9,643 bases of DNA from Bacteroidaceae bacterium (GTDB lineage Bacteria; Bacteroidota; Bacteroidia; Bacteroidales; Bacteroidaceae): the NCBI GenBank assembly GCA_017551845.1, contig JAFZKR010000048.1, positions 1 to 9,643 on the forward strand. Reading direction: 5' to 3'. The position numbers were made by a program, and so were the translations under genes. Under the pieces are notes generated by a model. That model was not told the origin of the DNA, ran no database searches, and worked only from the letters and a program-made list of their open reading frames with translations. Below, in pieces: positions 1 through 6,926 of this stretch; within the stretch, counting starts at the first letter, position 1, and every line of letters begins with the position of its first letter.

Positions 1-1
1 G

Positions 2-694
2 GTCTATTATAGGGCATACATAGTCATTGACCAGAAGGTCTATTACGGTGAGACTTACAGTTTCCAGCACGAAATGAAGATAGGCCAGCCTGTCGATCTG
101 GGGCTCTCCGTCAAGTGGGCCGATATGAACTTAGGCGCCGACTATCCCACGGATTACGGCTTCTATTTAGGTTGGGGCGAGACTGAGGAAAAGGAAGGCA
201 TGTCATGGGCAAATTATAAATATTGTAGGCCTAATCCTAAATATACTGAGCATTACCCATCATATTCCAGTGACTGGCTGATGACAAAATACTGTCTGAG
301 AACAGAATATGGTGATGTTGACGGAAAGACAGTACTTGAACCTGCGGACGATGCTGCAACAGTTATGTGGGGTGATGGATGGAGAATGCCGACCAATGAG
401 GAATTTCAGGAACTCTTTAGGAATTGCAGCTATTCGTTTGTTATCAAGGACGGCGTGAACGGTTACAGTTTTACAAGCAATTTGAACGGTAATTCCATCT
501 TCCTTCCTGCCGCAGGAGGTCAGATGCTTGGTGAATATCAGAGTGTGGGATCAGTCTGCGCATATTGGACTAGCGAACTTTACGATAATGCCGATTATGC
601 GGCTATTTACTATTACATGTATTCGGAGGGCTTATATCAGGATTGGTGGTACAGGATTTATTGTTATAGTGTCCGCGCGGTATATGTGGAGTGA
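2..694 (+). CDS. FISUMP-domain surface or secreted protein, C-terminal part (5' end outside window)
   Basis: The reading frame is open from the left edge, so this is the last 230 residues of a longer protein and the ATG at 74 is probably internal. The first 24 residues (YYRAYIVIDQKVYYGETYSF) look like the end of a fibronectin/Ig-like domain of the kind that precedes this module in Bacteroidales proteins. The rest matches the Fibrobacter succinogenes major paralogous (FISUMP) domain: VDLGLSVKWADMNLGA near residues 31-46, GWGE near 57, DGKTVLEPADDAA near 107-119, WRMPTNEEFQEL near 127-138, GNSIFLPAAG near 163-172, and a Tyr/Trp-rich end closing with YSVRAVYVE. Such proteins are usually exported and often surface lipoproteins. 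Their ligand is unknown, and no signal peptide can be seen because the start is missing. The gene converges on the nitroreductase gene, 29 bases from its stop. Family call is firm; function unknown. Confidence 0.85.
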   Translation, partial: VYYRAYIVIDQKVYYGETYSFQHEMKIGQPVDLGLSVKWADMNLGADYPTDYGFYLGWGETEEKEGMSWANYKYCRPNPKYTEHYPSYSSDWLMTKYCLRTEYGDVDGKTVLEPADDAATVMWGDGWRMPTNEEFQELFRNCSYSFVIKDGVNGYSFTSNLNGNSIFLPAAGGQMLGEYQSVGSVCAYWTSELYDNADYAAIYYYMYSEGLYQDWWYRIYCYSVRAVYVE

Positions 695-723
695 TTATGA
701 TAGGAAGTGATAAGGCTGCCGCC

Positions 724-1248
724 TCACAGGAAACGTACGGTTTCCTCGATGGGGCGGCGCTTTGTATGTCTTTCCGATGGCACTCCGTCGGGAGCCGCAT
801 AGCCGAAAGGCATAAGAGCAACGGGATGTATGTTGGATGGCAGTCCCAAAAGCTCACGGGTGGCTGCGAACTCAAAACTGCATACCCAGCAGCTTCCTAT
901 CCCGAGTTCTTGAGCCTGAAGCATCATGTGTGTCAGGACAATGCTTGCATCCATTTCGCCCGAGGGGTGTCCGGAATCCTCGTGCTTGCGGTTTTTCCAG
1001 CATATATTCTCATCGTAACAAATCAGGAACACTTGCGGGGCACCGAATATATAAGGTGTCACCTGTTTCAGTTTCCCTATTATTTCCGGACTCTGTATGA
1101 CATATATGAGCTGGGGCTGGTAGTTTACGGCAGTAGGTGCAGCCTGTCCTGCTTTGAGAATCTTTTCAAGTTTATCAGGTTCAACCCTGCGGTCAGTGAA
1201 CGAGCGTGTTGAGTAACGGCTCAGGGCCAGAGTAAGGAAGTCTGTCAT
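724..1248 (-). CDS. Nitroreductase-family FMN oxidoreductase, small form
   Basis: Predicted FMN-dependent NAD(P)H oxidoreductase of 174 residues, cytoplasmic. Visible family features are RYSTRSF at residues 11-17 (FMN phosphate-contacting Arg/Ser region), AAPTAVNYQPQ at 36-46, the helix GEMDASIVLTHMMLQAQELG at 97-116 followed by IGSCWV, and MPFGYAA at 146-152 before a basic tail. The frame is open for 32 more codons upstream, but that stretch lies inside the HAD gene. The ATG at 1248 begins exactly where the family normally starts and sits 5 bases after the HAD stop, so I chose it. It is the last gene of a four-gene minus-strand operon. Substrate cannot be told from sequence; nitro compounds, quinones or flavins are usual in the family. 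The 174-residue length fits the short subgroup. Confidence 0.9.
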   Translation of the reverse strand: MTDFLTLALSRYSTRSFTDRRVEPDKLEKILKAGQAAPTAVNYQPQLIYVIQSPEIIGKLKQVTPYIFGAPQVFLICYDENICWKNRKHEDSGHPSGEMDASIVLTHMMLQAQELGIGSCWVCSFEFAATRELLGLPSNIHPVALMPFGYAAPDGVPSERHTKRRPIEETVRFL

Positions 1249-1253
1249 ATCGG

Positions 1254-1949
1254 TTAAAGTATTGATTTGATTTCTGTCAGCGAATATACTGTAAAATCGG
1301 GAACAATGGTCGGGGAGGGTTCGATATTCCTTATGTTGAACCATATTGTATGGAGCCCGTACTCGGAACCGCCTTTGATGTCAGCGTTCAGGGAGTCTCC
1401 GATGATGACTGTCTCAGCAGGCGTTATTCCGCCCATCTGGCTGAAACAGTAGTCAAAATAGCCTCGTGAGGGCTTGTTTATCCCTATGTCAAGCGAACCG
1501 AACACTCCATCCACATATCGCATCAGTCCTGCTTTGCCGAGCCGGCTGGACTGTTGCGCGTTGGAGGCGTTGCTGACCACATATACCATGTAGCGTCTGT
1601 GCAGGTATTCCAATATCTCCTGTGCATTGGCCACAGGGACATGGGTCTCCCTCAATCCTGCTATGAAATCCTGCTCGAAAGAGGGGCCGTCGGCATCGAT
1701 TCCGAGGTCCCTGAAAATACCCGCCCATCGGGTGCGGTGAAGTTCATCCACAGTAAGCAGACCGTCCTCAATCCGTTTCCAAAGTCTTATGTTACGGGCC
1801 AGGAAGAAATCAAAAACATGTTCGGAGTATTCGAGCCCGTTCCTGCGGAAACATTCGCGTATGTTCTCACGGGCACATTCATTGAAATCGAGCAGTGTGT
1901 CATCGACATCCATGAAAACAGCCTTTATCCCGTCTGTCTGTTTTCCCAT
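1254..1949 (-). CDS. HAD-superfamily hydrolase, YjjG-type (pyrimidine) nucleotidase
   Basis: A 231-residue cytoplasmic phosphatase with all four HAD motifs: DVDDT at residues 14-18 (nucleophile D14, acid/base D16), SNAS at 126-129 (motif II Ser), K159 in INKPSRGYF (motif III), and IIGDSLNADIKGG at 182-194 (motif IV, D185 and D190). A helical cap with WKRIEDGLLTVDEL near 57-70 is typical of the YjjG/YfnB group, whose E. coli member dephosphorylates non-canonical pyrimidine nucleotides. The motif IV context and length support that subgroup; the exact substrate is inferred. The gene starts 7 bases after the tilS stop and ends 5 bases before the nitroreductase start, so co-transcription is likely. 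Confidence 0.9.
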   Translation of the reverse strand: MGKQTDGIKAVFMDVDDTLLDFNECARENIRECFRRNGLEYSEHVFDFFLARNIRLWKRIEDGLLTVDELHRTRWAGIFRDLGIDADGPSFEQDFIAGLRETHVPVANAQEILEYLHRRYMVYVVSNASNAQQSSRLGKAGLMRYVDGVFGSLDIGINKPSRGYFDYCFSQMGGITPAETVIIGDSLNADIKGGSEYGLHTIWFNIRNIEPSPTIVPDFTVYSLTEIKSIL

Positions 1950-1956
1950 AAGAATC

Positions 1957-3318
1957 TTATTTCACGGTCAGTATGAGTCGCCGCAGGGTCCTTTCCGTAA
2001 CCCTGAACCGGTTGTCCGGGCGGATGCCGAGAACCCAAACTATATCATCCCCTCCGGTTACTACAAGCTGTGAATGTTTTTCGCCAAGATTCATCTTACG
2101 GTCCGTCATGAAATCGCTCACAAGCCGACGTCCTTTCATGCCGAACGGAATGAACCAGTCCCCTTCATGCCACAAACGCACGGATAGTGTATCAGGCAGC
2201 GCGTCGGCATCAAAAGTGGCCGTATCGGGATTTTTTGAAATTTCCGCTCCATTCTCTTCTATCCTCACGGTGATTCTCCGGCGGTCAGGCAGAAGTGTGG
2301 TGAAACCGTCAACAGTCATAATATTGACTGTTCCGGGCTCTTCCCGTTCCAATGGCATGAGAATAAGCTTGTCCCTGTCCTTTAGCAAGAGATGGCTATC
2401 CGACAGGAACCGGGTTCCCGGTTGTGAGTCAAGGGATGATGCGATGTCCGGGATGGAAGCGTCATTGAATCCTGCGGGTGACAGTATCTCGAACAGGAAA
2501 CCTTCCGTTGAAGGAGCCTCTCTCAGTGCCTTAATGTCAATCTCAATATTACCGTTTTTCTCAGTTACCGCTTTACGGCGTGTCTCTTCGACAGATGCCA
2601 TGTAGAAACTGTATGCCTGTTGCAGATGCCGGGCTGTGGAAAGTACGGCGGACCGGGCCGACGGGTTGATCTCGCGCATGAGAGGCAGAAGCCTTAATCT
2701 TATCTTGTTACGGGTGAAACAGGCTTCAAGGTTAGTGCTGTCAGTGATGTATGGCTGTCCGATATCTTTCAGATAAGCCTCTATTTCCTCCCTTGAAGCG
2801 CAAAGCAGCGGTCTTACAATATCACCGTTAACGGGTTTGATGCCTGTGAGTCCCTTTATTCCGGTACCTCTTGTCAGGTTAAGCAGAACAGTCTCCACAG
2901 AGTCATCGCTGTGATGTGCTATACATATTGCGCGGGCATCCTTCTCTTTCATTATACGCCGGAAATCCCTGTATCGCAGTTCGCGTGCAGCCATTTCTAC
3001 GGAAATGCCATTCTCTGATGCGTAAGTGAGAGTGTCATATTCACACACGGTTATCTCCGTGCCGAGTTTATTGCATAGCTCCCGGGTGAAGACGCAATCC
3101 CGCGTGCTCTCTTCGCCGCGAAGCCTGAAATTGCAGTGAACAGCATGACAGTCATATCCTAGTGAGAGCATAATCCTGAGCAGAGCCACACCGTCGGCTC
3201 CGCCGCTCACGCCCACAAGCACTCTGCATCCCTCCCGGAGCAGTGACTGTTCCGCTATGAACTTCTTGACCTTTAGCTCGAGAGCATGCTGGCCGTTACT
3301 GTTTCCTGCCATGTTCAT
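1957..3318 (-). CDS. tilS: tRNA(Ile)-lysidine synthase TilS
   Basis: TilS attaches lysine to cytidine 34 of the CAU-anticodon tRNA-Ile using ATP, so that the tRNA reads AUA. It is generally essential. The 453-residue protein has the family layout: PP-loop at residues 38-43, HCNFRLRGEES at 61-71, AHHSDDSVET with LNLTRGTGIKGLTGI at 134-160, and DSTN followed by FTRNKIR at 193-207. A C-terminal TilS_C domain begins with RLWHEGDWFIPFGMKGRRLV and ends near the C-terminus. The PP-loop reads SGGADG rather than the usual SGGxDS/T; codon 43 is GGT, one base from the Ser codon AGT. The start overlaps the end of the upstream transporter gene by 23 bases; a second ATG two codons in (at 3312) is equally possible. 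The full length and intact other motifs argue for a working gene. Confidence 0.95.
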   Translation of the reverse strand: MNMAGNSNGQHALELKVKKFIAEQSLLREGCRVLVGVSGGADGVALLRIMLSLGYDCHAVHCNFRLRGEESTRDCVFTRELCNKLGTEITVCEYDTLTYASENGISVEMAARELRYRDFRRIMKEKDARAICIAHHSDDSVETVLLNLTRGTGIKGLTGIKPVNGDIVRPLLCASREEIEAYLKDIGQPYITDSTNLEACFTRNKIRLRLLPLMREINPSARSAVLSTARHLQQAYSFYMASVEETRRKAVTEKNGNIEIDIKALREAPSTEGFLFEILSPAGFNDASIPDIASSLDSQPGTRFLSDSHLLLKDRDKLILMPLEREEPGTVNIMTVDGFTTLLPDRRRITVRIEENGAEISKNPDTATFDADALPDTLSVRLWHEGDWFIPFGMKGRRLVSDFMTDRKMNLGEKHSQLVVTGGDDIVWVLGIRPDNRFRVTERTLRRLILTVK

Positions 3319-4282
3319 GTCTGTATAACTGTCTTGTGTTACGTATGTTATGCCATATCGTATAGAATCCGCCCGCCACTGATATTACCGGATTCCAGAA
3401 TGTATATCCCATCCATATTCCGAAAACCGTGTTCTTCTGTCCCAATGCCTGGCTTGCCTCCACACTGTTGCCGTCATTTGCTCCTGTGCGCAGCCCTATT
3501 CCGAACTGGAATATGCAGCACAGCAGTGATACCACAGCCATTCCCACGAGTGTCCAGATGCTCTCGCTGCTCTTGATGATGGAGCGTGTACTCATCAGTA
3601 TGGCGAGTGTAAGCGCTATGCTCCAGAGATAGAACGAAAGGTTTATATGTGCTCCCACCCAGTCGTGGAATGTTGGCAGCAGGTACCGTATGGTCCAGGC
3701 GGCTATACAGGGTAATATCAGGAGGGGAAAAACTTTCCAGAGTATGCTCAGGAAAGCGCTCATGAACGTTATTCCGGCCGACGGGTAGAGCAGGGGGACT
3801 GTGAGCGGGACTACTGTCGCAACAGTAAGGTTAATGATAACGGTATAAGTCACCACCTGTGCCATCTCACCGCCAAGCCTTCCCGTCACGACTGCGCAGG
3901 CTGTCGCGGTGGGACATATCATGCAGAGCATTCCGGCTTCGAAAAGAATCCTGTAGCGTAGTATCCATGCGCTGAGAGGGTTGTCCGAATGCATGGCATA
4001 TACTACCGCTCCGCACAGGAACAGATATGTACAGAGCTGTACGAGCAGGTTGCTGAGATGCCATCTCTGCAACTTGAGTTGCCCCGGGGCAATCCTGCAG
4101 AAACTGATGAAAAGCATTAGAAACAGCAGCAGCGGCTGTATCCTGCGGCATAGAACCTCAAGGAATGGTCCTGCGGGATGAATGGCCGGGATATTCATAT
4201 AGACAAGGTATGCGCCTGCTCCCGCCACCATGCCTATCACCAGCATCCGGTCCTTGAGAAACTTAACAAATCCGCTCTCCAT
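3296..4282 (-). CDS. Multi-pass membrane transporter, divergent bile acid:sodium symporter (BASS)-like
   Basis: A 328-residue inner-membrane protein with about nine or ten hydrophobic segments, beginning with one at residues 13-30. Two landmarks resemble BASS/SBF proteins: CPTATACAVVTGRLGGEMAQ at 123-142, in the place of the CCPGG..SN..GDVALS segment, and EASQALGQKN at 275-284, in the place of the sodium-site EVGMQNA segment. Both are diverged, so substrate and sodium coupling are uncertain. The frame is open 33 codons further upstream, but those codons would cross the promoter region; the ATG at 4282 follows a TATCTTTG element by 17 bases and starts a sensible N-terminus. It is the first gene of the operon, and its end overlaps the tilS start. 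Compare the canonical BASS protein at 8325-9170. Confidence 0.75.
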   Translation of the reverse strand: MESGFVKFLKDRMLVIGMVAGAGAYLVYMNIPAIHPAGPFLEVLCRRIQPLLLFLMLFISFCRIAPGQLKLQRWHLSNLLVQLCTYLFLCGAVVYAMHSDNPLSAWILRYRILFEAGMLCMICPTATACAVVTGRLGGEMAQVVTYTVIINLTVATVVPLTVPLLYPSAGITFMSAFLSILWKVFPLLILPCIAAWTIRYLLPTFHDWVGAHINLSFYLWSIALTLAILMSTRSIIKSSESIWTLVGMAVVSLLCCIFQFGIGLRTGANDGNSVEASQALGQKNTVFGIWMGYTFWNPVISVAGGFYTIWHNIRNTRQLYRHEHGRKQ

Positions 4283-4299
4283 GTGCCTATAATAATGAA

Positions 4300-4307
4300 C
4301 AAAGATA
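4300..4307 (-). promoter_or_regulatory. Bacteroides-type -7 element for the transporter-tilS operon
   Basis: Read on the minus strand this is TATCTTTG, a full match to the TAnnTTTG element used by the primary sigma factor of Bacteroidota. It lies 17 bases upstream of the transporter ATG at 4282. I see no clear TTTG -33 element at the expected distance. It supports the choice of 4282 over the longer upstream start. Confidence 0.5.
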
Positions 4308-4330
4308 CTATTTAATTCCGATTTCCGTTT

Positions 4331-4338
4331 TAACTTTG
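4331..4338 (+). promoter_or_regulatory. Bacteroides-type -7 element for the lipoprotein-endonuclease pair
   Basis: TAACTTTG matches TAnnTTTG and lies 32 bases upstream of the ATG at 4371. It is oriented away from the minus-strand element at 4300-4307, with 23 bases between the two, so the two operons would be divergently transcribed from overlapping promoter regions. No convincing -33 element is visible. Confidence 0.5.
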
Positions 4339-4370
4339 TCAGGAAAAGCAAATGGCATTTTCCCATACAG

Positions 4371-5825
4371 ATGAAAGGCATGAGAAGAATCAGTCACTTT
4401 TTCGTGTTGATATCGGTAATCATCTTATCGGTGGCTTGTGAGGGTCGTGAGGAGTTCAGCTCTTCGCCCGGTTACCGTTTGTCTTTTTCGGCAGATACTG
4501 TCAGATTCGACACTCTGTTCACTACTGTCACATCGGCTACGGCCTATTTTATGGTCTATAACAACACATCTTCCGGCATAAGAGCTGATGCCCGTATAGC
4601 AGGAGGTGATTCGAGCCCGTTCCGTCTGAATGTTGACGGTGAGGGTGGTTCGTATATCAGCGGCTTGGAGATAGAGTCAGGCGACAGCCTCTTCTGTTTC
4701 ATTACCGCAAATCTTCCCGACAGCGGAACCCCGGAGCTGTTCATAGTCGAGGACAGCGTGGCATTCATTCTGGAGAGCGGCGTGGTACAGTATGTCAGGC
4801 TGGACGCCTGCGGCCGCAACGCACGCTTCCTGAGAGGTGTAAGGATAATGTCGGATACTGTGTTTACAGCCGATTATGCTTACGTGATATATGACAGCCT
4901 GTGGATAGCGGGAGGTACCACTCTTGAACTGCAGCCCGGAACGGAGCTCTATTTCCATAAGGGAGCTGGCATGATAGTTGAGGGGACTCTGATAGCCCAA
5001 GGTACCCTTGAAAGGCCTGTGCGTATGCGAGGCGACCGTCTGGACCGTCTGTTTGACGATCTTCCGTATGACCTGCTCTCGGAGCAGTGGGAGGGAATCA
5101 GGCTCGGTTCCGGAAGTTTCGGGAACAGTTTCGTTTTCTGTGACATCCACGGGGGAGAGTTCGGTATTAAAGCCGACAGCTCAAGGGATGACCGTATCAA
5201 GTTCACCATGATATCGTCAACCGTCCATAACGTTGCGGGTAACGGGATAGAGACAACCGGTGCCAGTATTTCAGTGGCCAATTCACAAATCACTAATGCG
5301 GGCAGCCACTGCGTAAGCATCACGGGCGGTCAGGCAGAATTCAATTATTGCACAATAGCATCTTTCCCTCTCTGGTGGGTAGGTGAGTCGGCTATTTCAT
5401 TGAACAACTTCACTGATGCAGGTTCATGGCCGCTTTTCAAGGCTGATTTCAGGAACTGCGTCATAACAGGAAGAGCCGGTGAGGCCATAACGGGAGTGCT
5501 TAAAGACTCCATTGCGGGTTATCCGTCAGGGAGTGTGGACTGTTACAGCGTGAGCAACTCCCTGCTCATGACATCGGATACGTTGAACCCCTGTTTCAGG
5601 GATGTGGTCTTTGAGAGGGCAGGCTATGGGAATGCCGGTGCTTCCAATTTCCGTGACCGCACTGTCGTGGATAATTACCGTTCCGTCTTCATGCTTGATT
5701 CCCTTTCGCTTGCAAGAGGGATTTCCGATACTGTTTCCGCATTCTTATGGCCGTATGACCTCAACGGAACCACGAGGCCCGCACTCGGGGCCGATGCCGG
5801 CTGTTTCCAGTTCATACCATACTGA
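4371..5825 (+). CDS. Predicted beta-helix lipoprotein of unknown function
   Basis: A 484-residue exported lipoprotein. A basic then hydrophobic signal peptide ends at Cys23 (SVAC), followed by EGREEF; acidic residues right after the cysteine are associated with surface display of Bacteroidota lipoproteins. Residues about 38-150 look like an Ig-like beta-sandwich (for example DTLFTTVTSATAYFMVYNN). From about 165 a right-handed parallel beta-helix starts with the typical entry LELQPGTELYFHKGAGMIVE and GTLIAQGTLERPVRM. Turns repeat through about residue 380, for example GNGIETTGASISVANSQITN and NYCTIASFP. The end, LNGTTRPALGADAGCFQF, is a common cap of such helices. The start may instead be the ATG three codons in (4380). 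No catalytic residues are recognisable. It sits 13 bases ahead of the endonuclease-family gene, so the two are probably co-transcribed. Confidence 0.8.
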   Translation: MKGMRRISHFFVLISVIILSVACEGREEFSSSPGYRLSFSADTVRFDTLFTTVTSATAYFMVYNNTSSGIRADARIAGGDSSPFRLNVDGEGGSYISGLEIESGDSLFCFITANLPDSGTPELFIVEDSVAFILESGVVQYVRLDACGRNARFLRGVRIMSDTVFTADYAYVIYDSLWIAGGTTLELQPGTELYFHKGAGMIVEGTLIAQGTLERPVRMRGDRLDRLFDDLPYDLLSEQWEGIRLGSGSFGNSFVFCDIHGGEFGIKADSSRDDRIKFTMISSTVHNVAGNGIETTGASISVANSQITNAGSHCVSITGGQAEFNYCTIASFPLWWVGESAISLNNFTDAGSWPLFKADFRNCVITGRAGEAITGVLKDSIAGYPSGSVDCYSVSNSLLMTSDTLNPCFRDVVFERAGYGNAGASNFRDRTVVDNYRSVFMLDSLSLARGISDTVSAFLWPYDLNGTTRPALGADAGCFQFIPY

Positions 5826-5838
5826 TGACTGTGCCGCC

Positions 5839-6843
5839 ATGAGAAAAACCTTTCTTCTTCTTTCTTTTTTTCTATGTTCTCTCGCCCTCTATGGCCAGGA
5901 GCGGCTTACTGTCATGTTCTATAACACCGAGAATCTTTTTGATACCGTTGATGACCCGGAAAAGGATGATGATGAATACACTCCCGCAGGCAGCCGTCGC
6001 TGGACAAAGTACCGTTATTGGACCAAGATAGGGAACCTGTGCAAGGTCATCGCCGCTGCCGGTGAAGATTCAGCGCCTGATATAATAGGCTTGTGTGAGG
6101 TGGAGAATGACTCCGTCATGAATGATTTCACCAAAAGATCGCCTCTTCGGCACCTTGAGTACCGTTATGTGATGACTGAATCGGACGATGTCCGGGGTAT
6201 AGACGTGGCGTTCCTGTATCGCAGGAGCTCATTCGCACTGATTGGATATGAGTCCTTGAGAATAGACCTTAGACCGTTGAACTACAGGCCTACACGTGAT
6301 ATCCTGCATGTTACCGGAAGGCTTCCGGATAACGACACGGTGGATTTTTATGTATGCCACTGGCCGAGCCGTTCGGGCGGAGTGGAGGAGACCGAGCCTT
6401 TGCGGATACGTGCGGCCCAGGTCGTCCGCCGGTCAATCGACAGCGTGTTGACAGAAAGGCACAAACCTTACATAGTGATAATGGGTGATCTGAACGGAGG
6501 GCCTGAATCGCCATCAATCAGGGAGGGGTTAGGTGCATTGCCCCGGAGCCGTGGAGAGGAGTCGGCTGATGGTGAACTCATTACGCTGATGGACGGGATG
6601 GTACCGGGAAGCTACCGTTATGGAGGGTATTGGGACACTTATGACCATTTCGTGGTGTCAGGCAGCCTGCTGAATGGACTTGGATGCACATCGGTGGCCG
6701 ATGTAAGGATTTTTTTAGCGGATTTCATGCTCAGTGATGATGAGAAGTATGGAGGCCGTAAACCCTTCAGGAGCTATAACGGATACAGGTACCAGGAGGG
6801 TTATTCGGACCATCTGCCTGTGTTACTTTTTTTGGATTTCTGA
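5839..6843 (+). CDS. Exported endonuclease/exonuclease/phosphatase-family protein
   Basis: A 334-residue metal-dependent hydrolase of the EEP fold (DNase I, phosphodiesterases, lipid phosphatases). Residues 1-20, MRKTFLLLSF and following, form a signal peptide ending near ALYGQ, so it acts in the periplasm or outside. Family landmarks are MFYNTENLFD at 26-35, GLCEVEN at 84-90 (metal-binding E87), GIDVAFLYRR at 120-129, HWPSRSGG at 174-181 (H174), GDLN at 216-219 (D217, N219), DTYDHFVVSG at 266-275, and GYSDHLPV at 321-328 (catalytic D324-H325). All expected catalytic positions are present. I chose the ATG at 5839 because it starts the signal peptide directly after the lipoprotein stop; the frame is open upstream inside that gene. 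Whether the substrate is nucleic acid or another phosphoester cannot be told. Confidence 0.9.
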   Translation: MRKTFLLLSFFLCSLALYGQERLTVMFYNTENLFDTVDDPEKDDDEYTPAGSRRWTKYRYWTKIGNLCKVIAAAGEDSAPDIIGLCEVENDSVMNDFTKRSPLRHLEYRYVMTESDDVRGIDVAFLYRRSSFALIGYESLRIDLRPLNYRPTRDILHVTGRLPDNDTVDFYVCHWPSRSGGVEETEPLRIRAAQVVRRSIDSVLTERHKPYIVIMGDLNGGPESPSIREGLGALPRSRGEESADGELITLMDGMVPGSYRYGGYWDTYDHFVVSGSLLNGLGCTSVADVRIFLADFMLSDDEKYGGRKPFRSYNGYRYQEGYSDHLPVLLFLDF

Positions 6844-6865
6844 ATTATATTCGGAATTATTGACA

Positions 6866-6873
6866 TATCTTTG
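6866..6873 (+). promoter_or_regulatory. Bacteroides-type -7 element for the CE15 gene
   Basis: TATCTTTG matches TAnnTTTG and lies 53 bases before the ATG at 6927, in the 83-base gap after the endonuclease-family gene. The leader just before the ATG is A-rich and lacks a Shine-Dalgarno sequence, as is common for well-expressed Bacteroidota genes. GAATTAT occurs three times around it (6842-6848, 6854-6860, 6896-6902). Confidence 0.5.
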
Positions 6874-6926
6874 ATAGCACCAAATTCGCTTGAAAGAATT
6901 ATCACATAACAAAAACAAATAAAGAA

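Noticed and set aside
728..746. Hairpin AGGAAAC/GTTTCCT as a terminator between convergent genes
   Set aside because: It sits inside the last codons of the nitroreductase gene and has no T-run on either side.
691..1212. 173-codon plus-strand frame
   Set aside because: It lies antisense to the nitroreductase gene, whose protein has clear family motifs; this frame has none.
1973..2605. 210-codon plus-strand frame
   Set aside because: It is antisense to tilS and Ser/Arg-rich, as expected for a shadow frame; no family resemblance.
4677..5150. 157-codon minus-strand frame
   Set aside because: It is antisense to the beta-helix lipoprotein gene and shows no domain or signal.
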